Source: Hoylesella oralis ATCC 33269
GTDB lineage: Bacteria; Bacteroidota; Bacteroidia; Bacteroidales; Bacteroidaceae
Length of the DNA: 64,000 nucleotides
Reading direction: 5' to 3'
NCBI RefSeq assembly: GCF_000185145.2
Contig: NZ_GL833116.1
Location: 250,501-314,500, forward strand
Positions 9,768 to 18,512 of the stretch are shown here, piece by piece. The notes beneath the pieces are model-generated. The model worked only from the letters and a program-made list of their open reading frames with translations. It made no database searches and had not been told where the DNA came from. How positions within the stretch are numbered: the stretch's first letter is position 1; each line of letters opens with the position of its first letter. A program made the position numbers and the translations under genes.

Positions 9768-11501
9768 TTATTCCGCGTCTTCGTCTTCGGTAGGGCGTAT
9801 GTCTTCTATCTGAAGTTGTACGGCATTGCGCTTAAAGATGTTATTCTCGATGGTATAGGCAATATCGAAACTGCGTTTAGATTTAATGTATCGTGCCGAT
9901 GCACTTTGCCCGAAAGCAATGCCATTGACAACATTACTCGATTTAGAATCTACGAGTTCCAGTTTTATATGTTCTTGTATTCTCCCTACCACCTTGCTCG
10001 TACCATAGTCGTAAACGTCGGTCGTGCAGAATATGGGTTTGGTATTGCACGGTCCGAACGGCGAAAATTTCTTTAATTCATTATGCAGTCGTTTGGTTAT
10101 ATCCTTAAAATCGATCTGCGCATCGATATTTAGATTTGCTTCAATCTGTTCGGGTTGGATGTGTTCTTCTACGTACCTTTGGAACCGTTTTCTAAATTCG
10201 GGAACGTCGTTCCATCGCAGCGTGAGGCCCGTTGCATAGGTATGTCCTCCGAAGTTGATCAATATATCTCTGCAGCTCTTAATGGCTGCATACAAATCAA
10301 AGCCCGTTACGCTGCGCGCAGAACCCGTGGCAAAGTCGCCGTCACGTGTGAGTACCACTGTCGGACGGAAGTATATTTCGGTCAATCTTGATGCTACAAT
10401 GCCGATAACTCCCTTTTTCCAGTTCTCATCATATAGCACAATAGACGAGTGATGCTTCTGACTTTCGAGCTTGGCCACTATCTGATTTGCCTCTTCTGTC
10501 ATCTGCTTGTCTATATCCTTGCGTTGTTCGTTGTATTCATTAATATGCTTTGCTTGTGTCAGTGCACTCGAGAAATCTTTCTCTACCAACAGGTCAACGC
10601 TTTCTTTCCCATTCTCCATGCGGCCGGAAGCATTGATACGCGGCCCGATTTTGAAGACGATATCGCTCATGGATATATCGCGTCCGTTGAGTCCGCATAT
10701 ATCAATGATGGCTTTCAGGCCTATGCTTGGGTTCTGATTGAGTTGTTTCAGTCCGTGAAAAGCCAGTATGCGGTTCTCGTCTGTTACCGGAACAATATCG
10801 GCAGCAATACTTACTGCACAGAAATCGAGTAGGGGAATGAGCCTTGAAAACGGTATTCCGTTATTCTTCGCAAATGCCTGCATCAGCTTGAAACCTACCC
10901 CGCAACCGCAGAGATGCTTAAAAGGATAGCTGTCGTCGGGGCGTTTCGGGTTTAATATTGCCACGGCACAGGGCATCACTTCATCGGGAACATGATGATC
11001 GCAGATAATGAAATCTATGCCAAGGCTTTTGGCATAAGCAATTTCTTCGATTGCCTTAATGCCGCAATCGAGAATAACAATTAATTTTACTCCTGTATCC
11101 TTCGCATAATCTATTCCCTTTTTGCTCACTCCATACCCCTCATCATAGCGGTCCGGAATGTAGTAATCGACGTTCGAATAGAACTGTTGAAGGAACTTAT
11201 ACACTAATGCTACGGCCGTACAACCGTCAACATCGTAGTCTCCATACACCAGTATACGCTCCTTACGCCCCATGGCATCATTCAATCTGTCTACGGCAAT
11301 ATCCATATCTTTCATTAGAAATGGATTGATAAGGTCTGCCAGTTGTGGACGGAAGAAACGCTTGGCAGCCGATTCGGTAGTGATACCTCGCCGAATTAAA
11401 AGCAATGCCAATATCTGATTGATGTTCAGTTTTTCGCCAAGTTCTTTAGCTGCCTGTTCTTCTTGTGGTGTAGGTGGTTCGTAATTCCATTTGAAATGCA
11501 T
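9768..11501 (-). CDS. recJ: Single-stranded-DNA-specific 5'-3' exonuclease RecJ
   Basis: 577 residues, the normal RecJ size. The DHH phosphoesterase motifs are in order: LVYGDYDVDGCTAV (motif I), ILDCGIKA (motif II), IICDHHVPDE (motif III) and a DFCAVSIAADIVP segment (motif IV). The DHHA1 domain follows, with GRMENGKESVDLL and FGGHTYATGLTL. RecJ degrades single-stranded DNA ahead of RecF-type recombination and in mismatch and base-excision repair. It lies directly upstream of recQ, with which it cooperates in the RecF pathway by established knowledge. Confidence 0.95.
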   Translation of the reverse strand: MHFKWNYEPPTPQEEQAAKELGEKLNINQILALLLIRRGITTESAAKRFFRPQLADLINPFLMKDMDIAVDRLNDAMGRKERILVYGDYDVDGCTAVALVYKFLQQFYSNVDYYIPDRYDEGYGVSKKGIDYAKDTGVKLIVILDCGIKAIEEIAYAKSLGIDFIICDHHVPDEVMPCAVAILNPKRPDDSYPFKHLCGCGVGFKLMQAFAKNNGIPFSRLIPLLDFCAVSIAADIVPVTDENRILAFHGLKQLNQNPSIGLKAIIDICGLNGRDISMSDIVFKIGPRINASGRMENGKESVDLLVEKDFSSALTQAKHINEYNEQRKDIDKQMTEEANQIVAKLESQKHHSSIVLYDENWKKGVIGIVASRLTEIYFRPTVVLTRDGDFATGSARSVTGFDLYAAIKSCRDILINFGGHTYATGLTLRWNDVPEFRKRFQRYVEEHIQPEQIEANLNIDAQIDFKDITKRLHNELKKFSPFGPCNTKPIFCTTDVYDYGTSKVVGRIQEHIKLELVDSKSSNVVNGIAFGQSASARYIKSKRSFDIAYTIENNIFKRNAVQLQIEDIRPTEDEDAE

Positions 11502-11607
11502 TTATATAGTTTTTATTTTCTTATTATTATGAAACCGCAATAAAGGGCGGAAATACGGAACGAATATCGTACATAAAATGTTCCGCGTGTAAAGTTACAA
11601 ATAAAAA

Positions 11608-11640
11608 ACAACAAATCTATTCTATTTGTTGTAATTTTTT
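11608..11640. terminator. Weak AT-rich hairpin near the recJ 5' side
   Basis: Inverted repeat ACAACAAAT (11608-11616) and ATTTGTTGT (11624-11632), followed on the + strand by a T6 tract. Its overlap with the recJ upstream region makes its role unclear. The stretch 11641-11901 holds only a TATTTTTG box (11738-11745) and a 28-codon ORF that I do not call. Confidence 0.3.
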
Positions 11641-11901
11641 AAATTGCTCTTTTAACGCAAAAAGATATAGCTTTTAATTGTCATAGAGGTATGTTCTAAC
11701 AATGATAAAGGGTATCTTTTTCGTATATACTTGGTAGTATTTTTGTTATGAGGACATTAAACTTTTTGCTGTCAGAGGCTGGTTTTCATAGATTTTCCTA
11801 TCGCTTCGTGAATGATAAAGACATGGGCGGGTGAAGTTTTTCTCGATAAAAAGCGTAGTTGTGCGTATCGTATTGTGGTTTCGAGAGAACCGTTTAAATG
11901 C

Positions 11902-11992
11902 ATAAGGAGCAAAAAGTATTGATGTAATGACTATCGTATAACCGCAAAAACTCGTCTTTCCGACTTGCCATTCAATACTTTTTGCTCCTTAT
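11902..11992. repeat. Perfect 21-bp inverted repeat with 49-bp spacer
   Basis: The arms 11902-11922 and 11972-11992 are exact reverse complements over 21 bp (left arm begins ATAAGGAGC and ends GTATTGA). They lie 25 bp past the stop of the cysteine peptidase gene, which reads towards them, so they may act as its 3' hairpin. A T-rich run follows on the + strand. A small invertible segment is an alternative. Confidence 0.7.
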
Positions 11993-12017
11993 TTTCTTTC
12001 TCTTGAAAATGAGAATT

Positions 12018-13220
12018 TTAGATACCTATCTTCTTGCGAATGTCTTTCGGAACGGCATTCTTATTGACGATAAAGTCCATAGTCTTATAGGCGATGAATG
12101 CTTTTGTCATATACCAAATGCCTTTATAGTCGCCTGTTTCGCCCCAAGAGTTCTTTACCATGTAATATTCTCTGCCGTTCTGATCCTTGGCGATGCCATA
12201 GATTTGCATGCCATGATCGTCGGTTGTCTCCCAATTGTCGTATGCCTCTTGTCGCATCTTTTGCGTAGGAACGATTTCAGGAACACTGATTCCCAGCGAA
12301 TCTAATTTGCTTTTCTTCGATACTTTCGACATTTTAAGCCAACGATCGGCATCGGTTCCTGTAAGATCGCGTGCCTTTTTCAGGTCGTATGCTATACCGA
12401 GACCACTTCTTGTGAACCCTTCTTCAGAGACATCTCCGCCCCATGCGACGGTATAACCGTTCATAATAGCGTTATCAATGATCTTACAAAGATCATCAAT
12501 AGGTACATTCCAGCTTAACGGCCAGCGCCAATTGTCCTGCACTTCTACGGCAAATGCTGTCCAAAACGGATGGTGTGTGTAGCTTGTGAAGCTCACATAA
12601 TCCTTCATATCGAGCCCTAAACTCGCAGCAAACGATTTCGGTGTGTAAGTTTTACCTTCGTAGGTAAAGCTTTCGGGGCACTTCCCGAGATACGCGTCAA
12701 GTATGCCTTGGAGGCCAGTCTTCCATGCCGGAGTGAGTTTGGTCTGCTTTCCTTTGGCAATAGCCTCGACGTATGGCGTCAGCACAGCGAAGAATTCGTT
12801 GAAGTTGGCAAGCGAATCACCGTATAAAGTTCCCGGGAGTGGCATTGCTGTTTCGGGCACCATGCCATAATGTTCCCAACAATAAATGGGATCGTATGCA
12901 CTGCCTCCCTGTGCAAAACTTACGTCACCGTGCATACGGATGGCCATCGTGGCACGATCCATATAAGTTTTATTGGCAACAAACATTTCGGATAAGTCGT
13001 AAGTCTTGCCGCTCTTCTTGAGTATTTCACTCTCTAAGAAGCTCAGTGTAGAGTATGCCCAACACGTTCCGCTGCGGTTCTGATCCTTGATACTTGTTAT
13101 AGGATTTTGCTTTACTACCGTGAATATCGGTTTATTGTCTTTCTTTTCTTCTTTCTTGTCTTGTGCGCCTACGCTCGCTGCAAACACTGCAAGAAGCGCG
13201 AAAATTACGATTTTTCTCAT
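12018..13220 (-). CDS. Secreted C1B-family cysteine peptidase (bleomycin hydrolase-like)
   Basis: 400 residues with a signal peptide ending ASVGAQ at about residue 20, so the product enters the periplasm or beyond. Papain-fold catalytic residues are all present: Cys in RSGTCWAYSTLSF (about 53), His in DDHGMQIYGIA (about 339) and Asn in MVKNSWGE (about 358). The overall layout matches the C1B (PepC/bleomycin hydrolase) group rather than papain itself. The cytosolic enzymes of this group trim peptides from the N-terminus. This signal-bearing form is typical of Bacteroidetes. It lies 35 bp after the aminopeptidase P gene on the same strand, suggesting a two-gene peptidase operon. Confidence 0.9.
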   Translation of the reverse strand: MRKIVIFALLAVFAASVGAQDKKEEKKDNKPIFTVVKQNPITSIKDQNRSGTCWAYSTLSFLESEILKKSGKTYDLSEMFVANKTYMDRATMAIRMHGDVSFAQGGSAYDPIYCWEHYGMVPETAMPLPGTLYGDSLANFNEFFAVLTPYVEAIAKGKQTKLTPAWKTGLQGILDAYLGKCPESFTYEGKTYTPKSFAASLGLDMKDYVSFTSYTHHPFWTAFAVEVQDNWRWPLSWNVPIDDLCKIIDNAIMNGYTVAWGGDVSEEGFTRSGLGIAYDLKKARDLTGTDADRWLKMSKVSKKSKLDSLGISVPEIVPTQKMRQEAYDNWETTDDHGMQIYGIAKDQNGREYYMVKNSWGETGDYKGIWYMTKAFIAYKTMDFIVNKNAVPKDIRKKIGI

Positions 13221-13255
13221 AAAATCAAATATGTTATTCTTTGTTTAAATCATTA

Positions 13256-14653
13256 TTAATTCTTACTCATAAACTCTTCTATCTCTGCCGGATGGTATGG
13301 AATGCGGTCTTTGCCTATAAACCTACAGCCGTCTTTTGTAATGAGCAAGTCGTCTTCAATACGTATGCCGCCGAAATCTTTATAGGTTTCAAGAAGGTCG
13401 AAATTAATAAATTCCTTGCAATGTCCACTCGCTTTCCAGTCGTCTATGAGTGCGGGAATGAAGTAAATCCCCGGCTCATCCGTCACTACGAAGCCTTCTT
13501 GCAGGCGTCGTCCTAACCGCAGAGCGTTGGTGCCGAACTGATCTGACGGCTGTATTTCCTCATCGTAACCCACATAACGTTGGTCAAGGGCCTCCATATC
13601 GTGTACATCCATGCCCATCATATGACCGAGTCCGTGGGGCAAGAACATAGCATGCGCACCCGCTTTCACGGCCTCTTCCGTGTCACCTTTCATCAGTCCG
13701 AGTTCTTTAAGCCTATCTGTCATCAGCCTACAAACGGACATGTGTACGTCGTACCACTTAATTCCGGGCTTGGCAATTTGCAATGCGTGGTCATGACAAG
13801 CCTCTACTATGCTGTATATCTCAAGTTGTCGTTGTGAGAATTTGCCGTTTACAGGATAGGTTCTTGTATTGTCTGAGCAATAATTATTGATGGTTTCAGC
13901 GCCTGCATCGCACAAAGCAAGGCGACCGGATTGCAAAACAGCCATCGTAGGATTGCCATGCATGATCTCTCCATGTTGCGAAAAGATGGTCGGGAAGCTA
14001 ACCATAGCGCCGTAAGAATTAGCTATGCCGTCGATTTGCCCGCCGATGAATTTCTCCGTAACGCCCGGCTTAGTGAGCCGCATAGCCGTGGTATGCATCT
14101 TGTGACCGATTACTGCGGCACGTTCCAGTTCTTCTATTTCCTGCTGTTCCTTGCATGAACGCATCTTGATAACCGCCATAATCAGTTCCATAGAGGCCGA
14201 CTCTTTCTGCTGAACGGGATGGATACCCAACAAATCCAGTATTTGTAACTTGATGTCATAGCGATAGGGAGGCAGAAAATGTATCTTCCGATGCTGGCGT
14301 AGTGCCTCGTTGCAGATGGTCTTCAGTGTTTTCATCGGTTCCGAATGGGCCACACCGACCTGCTCTGCAAGGTCTTTTACGCTGTCGACCGAGCCATACC
14401 ACACGATATCTTCTATATCAATATCGTTACCGACAAGCGTTTCAGTATCGTTATCCACATCGATAACGCCCACAAGACCGTCTCTGTTTTGCCCGAAATA
14501 ATATAGGAATGAGGAGTCTTGACGGAAAGGATAATAACCGTTGTTTGGGAAATTGCAAGGCGATTCGTTATTTCCAAACAATATGATAAGGCCGTTTTTC
14601 ACGAGCTTCTTCAGCTCCGAACGGCGACGGATATAGGTTTCTTTGTCAAACAT
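13256..14653 (-). CDS. Xaa-Pro aminopeptidase (M24B, aminopeptidase P family)
   Basis: 465 residues, no signal peptide. The N-terminal creatinase-like domain (residues 1-170) precedes the pita-bread catalytic domain. Metal ligands are visible in order: Asp in ALCDAGAETINNYCSDNTR, His in LPHGLGHMMGMDVHDME, Glu in VTDEPGIYF and Glu in GGIRIEDDLLI. The enzyme removes the N-terminal residue from peptides with proline in second position. It is divergent from the patatin gene. Its probable -7 box is at 14685-14692 on this strand. Confidence 0.92.
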   Translation of the reverse strand: MFDKETYIRRRSELKKLVKNGLIILFGNNESPCNFPNNGYYPFRQDSSFLYYFGQNRDGLVGVIDVDNDTETLVGNDIDIEDIVWYGSVDSVKDLAEQVGVAHSEPMKTLKTICNEALRQHRKIHFLPPYRYDIKLQILDLLGIHPVQQKESASMELIMAVIKMRSCKEQQEIEELERAAVIGHKMHTTAMRLTKPGVTEKFIGGQIDGIANSYGAMVSFPTIFSQHGEIMHGNPTMAVLQSGRLALCDAGAETINNYCSDNTRTYPVNGKFSQRQLEIYSIVEACHDHALQIAKPGIKWYDVHMSVCRLMTDRLKELGLMKGDTEEAVKAGAHAMFLPHGLGHMMGMDVHDMEALDQRYVGYDEEIQPSDQFGTNALRLGRRLQEGFVVTDEPGIYFIPALIDDWKASGHCKEFINFDLLETYKDFGGIRIEDDLLITKDGCRFIGKDRIPYHPAEIEEFMSKN

Positions 14654-14684
14654 AGCCGTATATATTTATTTAAATTATTATTCG

Positions 14685-14692
14685 CAAAGTTA
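14685..14692 (-). promoter_or_regulatory. -7 box of the aminopeptidase P gene
   Basis: Read on the - strand this is TAACTTTG, 31 bp before the start codon. No clear -33 TTG at the expected distance, so only the -7 element is claimed. Confidence 0.5.
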
Positions 14693-14713
14693 ATAAAATT
14701 ACTTGGAAATGTG

Positions 14714-14721
14714 TAACTTTG
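14714..14721 (+). promoter_or_regulatory. -7 box of the patatin gene
   Basis: TAACTTTG, 21 bp before the start codon at 14743. It forms a divergent promoter pair with the box at 14685-14692. Confidence 0.5.
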
Positions 14722-14742
14722 TCGTGAATTTAAACAGTTTTT

Positions 14743-15588
14743 ATGCTAATTGACAGGAATACGGGATTGGTATTAGAGGGCGGAGGCATGCGTGGCGTGT
14801 TCACAAGTGGCGTGCTCGACGGCTTTATGAAGCACGATTTGTATTTTCCATACGTGGTGGCTGTGTCGGCCGGAGCCTGCAACGGCATGTCGTACATCAG
14901 CCGTCAACCGCGCAGGGCACGGCTGTCTAACATCGATTTCTTGGCCCGTTACGACTATATAGGTCTGCGTCATTTGGTTACACAAGGGTGTATATTCGAC
15001 CAGAAACTGTTATATGACAAGTTCCCAAACGAGTTTATTCCTTTCGATTTCGATACTTTCTTCCGCTATTCCGATAACTTCGAAATGGTAACGACCAATT
15101 GTCTTACTGGCCGTACCATGTACCTTACAGAGAGCGAAAACAAGCAAAGAGCGCTCGATATTGTACGGGCTTCGAGCAGTCTGCCCTATGTAAGCAAGAC
15201 CGTTTTTGTAGATGGAATACCCATGCTCGATGGGGGTATTGTGGATTCTATACCCGTGTTGCGGGCACAGGAACGTGGGTATAAGAAGAATGTACTTGTG
15301 CTTACGCGCAACAAAGGGTATCGGAGTATGGATAAAGACCGCAAGATACCTTATTTTATTTATAAGAATTACCCTCGTTTGCGGGTGGCTTTAAGCCGAC
15401 GCATTGCCGCTTATAACGAACAACTCGAACTGGTCGATCGCCTTGAAGAGCGCGGAGAAATCGTTTGTATACGTCCGCAACGGCCGATGGAGGTAGGACG
15501 TATCGAGAAAGATACTGCGAAACTTGAGCGGCTTTACGAGGAAGGATTTGCATTAGGAGAGGCCTTTTGCAAGCAATTAGGTAAGTAA
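14743..15588 (+). CDS. Patatin-like phospholipase family protein
   Basis: 281 residues with no signal peptide. The serine-aspartate lipase signatures are complete: oxyanion loop VLEGGGMRGVFTSGVLDG at about 10-27, nucleophile elbow VSAGACNG (GxSxG variant with Ser at about 47), and the catalytic Asp in MLDGGIVDSIP. The basic C-terminal half resembles the YjjU/RssA-type bacterial patatins. It probably hydrolyses acyl chains of phospholipids at the inner membrane; the substrate is not known. It is monocistronic, with its own promoter box and terminator. Confidence 0.88.
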   Translation: MLIDRNTGLVLEGGGMRGVFTSGVLDGFMKHDLYFPYVVAVSAGACNGMSYISRQPRRARLSNIDFLARYDYIGLRHLVTQGCIFDQKLLYDKFPNEFIPFDFDTFFRYSDNFEMVTTNCLTGRTMYLTESENKQRALDIVRASSSLPYVSKTVFVDGIPMLDGGIVDSIPVLRAQERGYKKNVLVLTRNKGYRSMDKDRKIPYFIYKNYPRLRVALSRRIAAYNEQLELVDRLEERGEIVCIRPQRPMEVGRIEKDTAKLERLYEEGFALGEAFCKQLGK

Positions 15589-15606
15589 TATCGCGTATAA
15601 AACAGT

Positions 15607-15657
15607 AAGACTGACGACACACATTATTTATATAGGTGTGCCTCCAGTCTTGTTTTT
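15607..15657 (+). terminator. Terminator of the patatin gene
   Basis: Two-step stem: AAGACTG (15607-15613) with CAGTCTT (15645-15651), and inner CACAC (15618-15622) with GTGTG (15636-15640), followed by a T5 tract. A second 9-bp hairpin (TTTGCAGTA 15664-15672, TACTGCAAA 15677-15685) sits just past the stop of the convergent DUF805 gene. Confidence 0.75.
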
Positions 15658-15694
15658 ATAGTTTTTGCAGTAGCTTTACTGCAAACAGAAAGGC

Positions 15695-16333
15695 CTAAAT
15701 CTCTTGATCGTTAGTCGGTTCTTCTGCGTTATCTTTCACTTCTTCGGCCGGTTCGTTTGCCGGTTCTTCTACTTCTGCAGCCGTTGTTTCGGGCGCAGTT
15801 GCAACCTCTTCTTCTTCTTTTGCCAATACATATTTGGGCGATTCGCCATATTTATTGGGCTCAGGTTTGCTGTCTAAGCAGCAGAAAATGAGTATTGCGA
15901 CGAACGTAACAAGGTTTACAAGCCCGATAAGTATCAATCCGGGATCGGTAAATACCTTCATTGCGGCTTGCGGATTGGCATTAACGGAAGCCAAAGTGTC
16001 TGTAAGACCGCTGAAATACATATAGAGTGTGGAGGCAAAAGTGGCTGCCCAGCTTACGATTACCCACCATTTACTCTTGCCGGTATCTTGAAGTCGGCGC
16101 ACTGTAACGCCATAAACGTAGAACCAACATGCAGCAGTAATGAGAGAGGCCAGTACATCCGGCAGAAACGCAGAAAGCGCCTTGCTGATTAAGAAGACGC
16201 AGATGAGGAACGAAAGCATGGTCCACCAGTACTCTGAACGGCGCGAACGTCCGTTGAAATCGGTCAGTCTACTTGCAACAAGTTGGTTTGCTTCGGTAAA
16301 TCCTAATTGGGGTTTTGCGATTAATTTTTCCAT
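15695..16333 (-). CDS. DUF805 inner-membrane protein with acidic tail
   Basis: 212 residues. DUF805 hallmarks are FNGRSRRSEYWWTML at about residues 26-40, VRRLQDTGKSKWW near 83-95, and the DSKPEPNKYGESP end motif near 153-165. Four hydrophobic segments span residues 38-150. After the domain comes a tail of about 45 residues, very rich in Glu, Ala and Thr, that is not part of the family and is probably disordered in the cytosol. The family has no assigned function. It lies 58 bp after trmD on the same strand. Confidence 0.85.
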   Translation of the reverse strand: MEKLIAKPQLGFTEANQLVASRLTDFNGRSRRSEYWWTMLSFLICVFLISKALSAFLPDVLASLITAACWFYVYGVTVRRLQDTGKSKWWVIVSWAATFASTLYMYFSGLTDTLASVNANPQAAMKVFTDPGLILIGLVNLVTFVAILIFCCLDSKPEPNKYGESPKYVLAKEEEEVATAPETTAAEVEEPANEPAEEVKDNAEEPTNDQEI

Positions 16334-16391
16334 AATATATAAATTAATTAGTAAATGTTTTACTCATGTTTCGTCGATTTTCGGCTCTTGT

Positions 16392-17072
16392 TCATTTCTT
16401 TTTCAGCAGATCGGGGCGCAGCCTTTTGGTACGTTCATAGCTCTGTTCCATCTCCCAATCCTTTATCTTGGCCTCGTTTCCGCTAAGCAGAATGTCGGGA
16501 ACCCGCCAACCTTTATAGTCTGCAGGGCGTGTGTAGATGGGCGCAGACAGCATGTTGTCTTGGAAAGAATCGCTAAGTGCGCTCTGTTCATCGCTGATAA
16601 CGCCCGGCAAAAGGCGCACTATAGCATCGGCCATTGCTGCGGCTGCCAGCTCTCCACCCGTAAGAACGAAGTCTCCGATAGATATTTCACGTGTGATAAG
16701 ATGGTCTCTTATGCGTTGGTCTATGCCTTTGTAATGCCCGCAAAGGAAGATCAGATTGCCTTTCATCGACAGTTCGTTGGCCATACTTTGGTCGAATTGC
16801 TCCCCATCGGGTGTGGTAAAAATCACTTCATCGTAATCTCTTTCGGCTTTAAGTGCCGCAATGCAGCGGTCTATAGGTTCGCACTGCATCACCATTCCGG
16901 CAAATCCACCGTAGGGATAATCGTCTACTCGTCGCCATTTATCGAGCGTATAATCGCGCAAGTTGTGCAGACAAATCTCTGCAAGTCCTTTCTTTTGAGC
17001 GCGTGCGAGGATAGATTCGTTGACGAACCCTGCAAGCATATCAGGCAAAACCGTAATAATATCTATTCTCAT
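16392..17072 (-). CDS. trmD: tRNA (guanine37-N1)-methyltransferase
   Basis: TrmD methylates G37 next to the anticodon of tRNAs reading CNN codons and prevents frameshifting. The start is the ATG at 17072 (226 residues, [13 protein letters not shown]), the usual N-terminus; the longer frame begins only at a TTG. The SPOUT knot signatures are present: [29 protein letters not shown], then [15 protein letters not shown] and the [18 protein letters not shown] segment. There are no rpsP, rimM or rplS neighbours; this gene is instead followed by DUF805. Confidence 0.96.
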   Translation of the reverse strand: MRIDIITVLPDMLAGFVNESILARAQKKGLAEICLHNLRDYTLDKWRRVDDYPYGGFAGMVMQCEPIDRCIAALKAERDYDEVIFTTPDGEQFDQSMANELSMKGNLIFLCGHYKGIDQRIRDHLITREISIGDFVLTGGELAAAAMADAIVRLLPGVISDEQSALSDSFQDNMLSAPIYTRPADYKGWRVPDILLSGNEAKIKDWEMEQSYERTKRLRPDLLKKK

Positions 17073-17300
17073 TTGGTTACAAAAATACAAAATAAAGGTT
17101 GATGTTTGTCGATTAAATATTTAAAGAATGTGAAATACTATGAAATGCTATTAGGAACAGGTTGTGTCTATCATTCTGCAAAAAAGTATATTTCATGTTA
17201 TCAATGCTTGAGCCTGTCTTGAATATAAGGTATAAAGTTGGGACATAGTTAGGTAATATGTGTTGTGTGCAATGATGATGCACTTCGTGTGAAAAGTATG

Positions 17301-17333
17301 TGCACAAATTGTGCAAGCAACATGTACATGTTG
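17301..17333. promoter_or_regulatory. Cluster of TTGTGCA palindromes (candidate operator)
   Basis: The palindrome TGCACAAATTGTGCA (17301-17315; 7-bp arms, 1-bp centre) is followed by CAACATGTACATGTTG (17318-17333; perfect 16-bp palindrome). Another TTGTGCA is at 17331-17337. They lie about 130 bp upstream of the promoter box of the lipoprotein pair. The rest of the 17073-17531 gap holds no gene I can support. Confidence 0.4.
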
Positions 17334-17469
17334 TGCAGGTTACATGCACCACTGACAAGAATAGGGAATGAAAGAGAGAAATGTGTGGAGATAAATCGTT
17401 TTATGGTAGAATTATCTGTCTTATTGTTATAAAATTTTGTCGACATTATGCATTGAAATGCTTGTTGGT

Positions 17470-17492
17470 TTGTGGATAAAACATTATTTTTG
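17470..17492 (+). promoter_or_regulatory. Promoter box of the lipoprotein pair
   Basis: -7 box TATTTTTG at 17485-17492, 39 bp before the GTG start. Several TTG trinucleotides lie at 17465-17472, closer than the ideal 19-21 bp spacing. Confidence 0.5.
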
Positions 17493-17531
17493 TACACAGA
17501 TACCATTATTAAATAAATAAGTGCAAGCTTT

Positions 17532-18512
17532 GTGAAAACATATATAAGGTTGATTTTAGGTCTGTTCATGGTGCTGATAGTGGCTGGTTGTCAGGGATGC
17601 AGGGGCGGTGCACAGCAGGAACGAGGGGCAGGTGCGAATAAAGACTCTATCGTACAACAGCTGGATGTAGATGATATGGCGGCTGACAGTATGGTGCAAA
17701 TCAGGCGTATGATGCCTTTGGTTGAGGCTCAAAAAAAGAAACTGCTTGCCCAAGTTGTGCTTGCCGATACGCTTGCAGACAGTTCTAAACTCGTTTCCAT
17801 ACGCATTGTTGCGCCGCAGAAGTATTTGTGCATATTCGATGTTTATTTTAAAGAGTATGTAGAAAACTACATCCTTATCTGCGATTCTGTGGCGCATTTG
17901 ACCGATGGAATGTACGTAGGCTATAACCGAATGGGAAAAGTAAGTTATGAAGAGGGCCAAGAATACATGATCGCAAAATGCACTTTCTTACCGAAGAACG
18001 AATTTTCGATACGTGCAGAATATCGTCTCAGTCAGGGAAATTGCAACAAGCCGGAGGCTTACGAGTATATGATGTGGTGCACGATGCGCTATCATGTGAA
18101 CGATACAGGTAAGATACGTTTACTTCAAATGCAGAAAGGAACGCAGGGAAAGGCAGATCAATACAGGCGTTTCGATGCGTTTTGGATGCAACGGATAGAG
18201 GAAGTAAAGCGCGTACCTATATCCGATGAGGCACTTTTCGATAAATGGTATGCCGCTACCAAAGAGTCTGATGGCTATGTATCTGAAATGTTTAGCGATG
18301 ATGTAGCCAGACTCTATCTACGTAATCCGCGTGCTTTTTTGCAGTGGGCTTACCTACATCCGCATGCTGAAACTATGTTTTCTTTCTTGGCTTTTAGTAA
18401 TTATATTGACCCGAAAACACGGGTTGAAGCCGATATTAATCGTATTAAAGACGCCAAGGTGCAGAGTGCGCTGCAGAAAATTATATTACCTTATTATGAA
18501 AGAATGGGTTAG
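17532..18512 (+). CDS. Lipoprotein of unknown function
   Basis: 326 residues from a GTG start. The N-terminus MKTYIRLILGLFMVLIVAGC is a lipoprotein signal with the modified Cys at 20. I do not recognise the family. The mature part is mixed alpha/beta, with a strand-rich middle (about 70-180) and a helical C-terminal third. It is likely anchored in a membrane facing the periplasm, because the residues after Cys (QGCRGG) lack the acidic surface-export signal. The stop overlaps the next gene, also a lipoprotein, by 17 bp, so the two are surely co-translated. Confidence 0.75.
   Translation: MKTYIRLILGLFMVLIVAGCQGCRGGAQQERGAGANKDSIVQQLDVDDMAADSMVQIRRMMPLVEAQKKKLLAQVVLADTLADSSKLVSIRIVAPQKYLCIFDVYFKEYVENYILICDSVAHLTDGMYVGYNRMGKVSYEEGQEYMIAKCTFLPKNEFSIRAEYRLSQGNCNKPEAYEYMMWCTMRYHVNDTGKIRLLQMQKGTQGKADQYRRFDAFWMQRIEEVKRVPISDEALFDKWYAATKESDGYVSEMFSDDVARLYLRNPRAFLQWAYLHPHAETMFSFLAFSNYIDPKTRVEADINRIKDAKVQSALQKIILPYYERMG

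Noticed and set aside
11748-11834. 28-codon ORF starting MRTLNFLLSEAG just behind a TATTTTTG box
   Set aside because: Too short, no ribosome binding site and no known relative; the box lacks a -33 element.
16140-17102. 320-codon + strand ORF over trmD and DUF805
   Set aside because: It is antisense to two genes with clear family matches, and its product has no recognisable domain.
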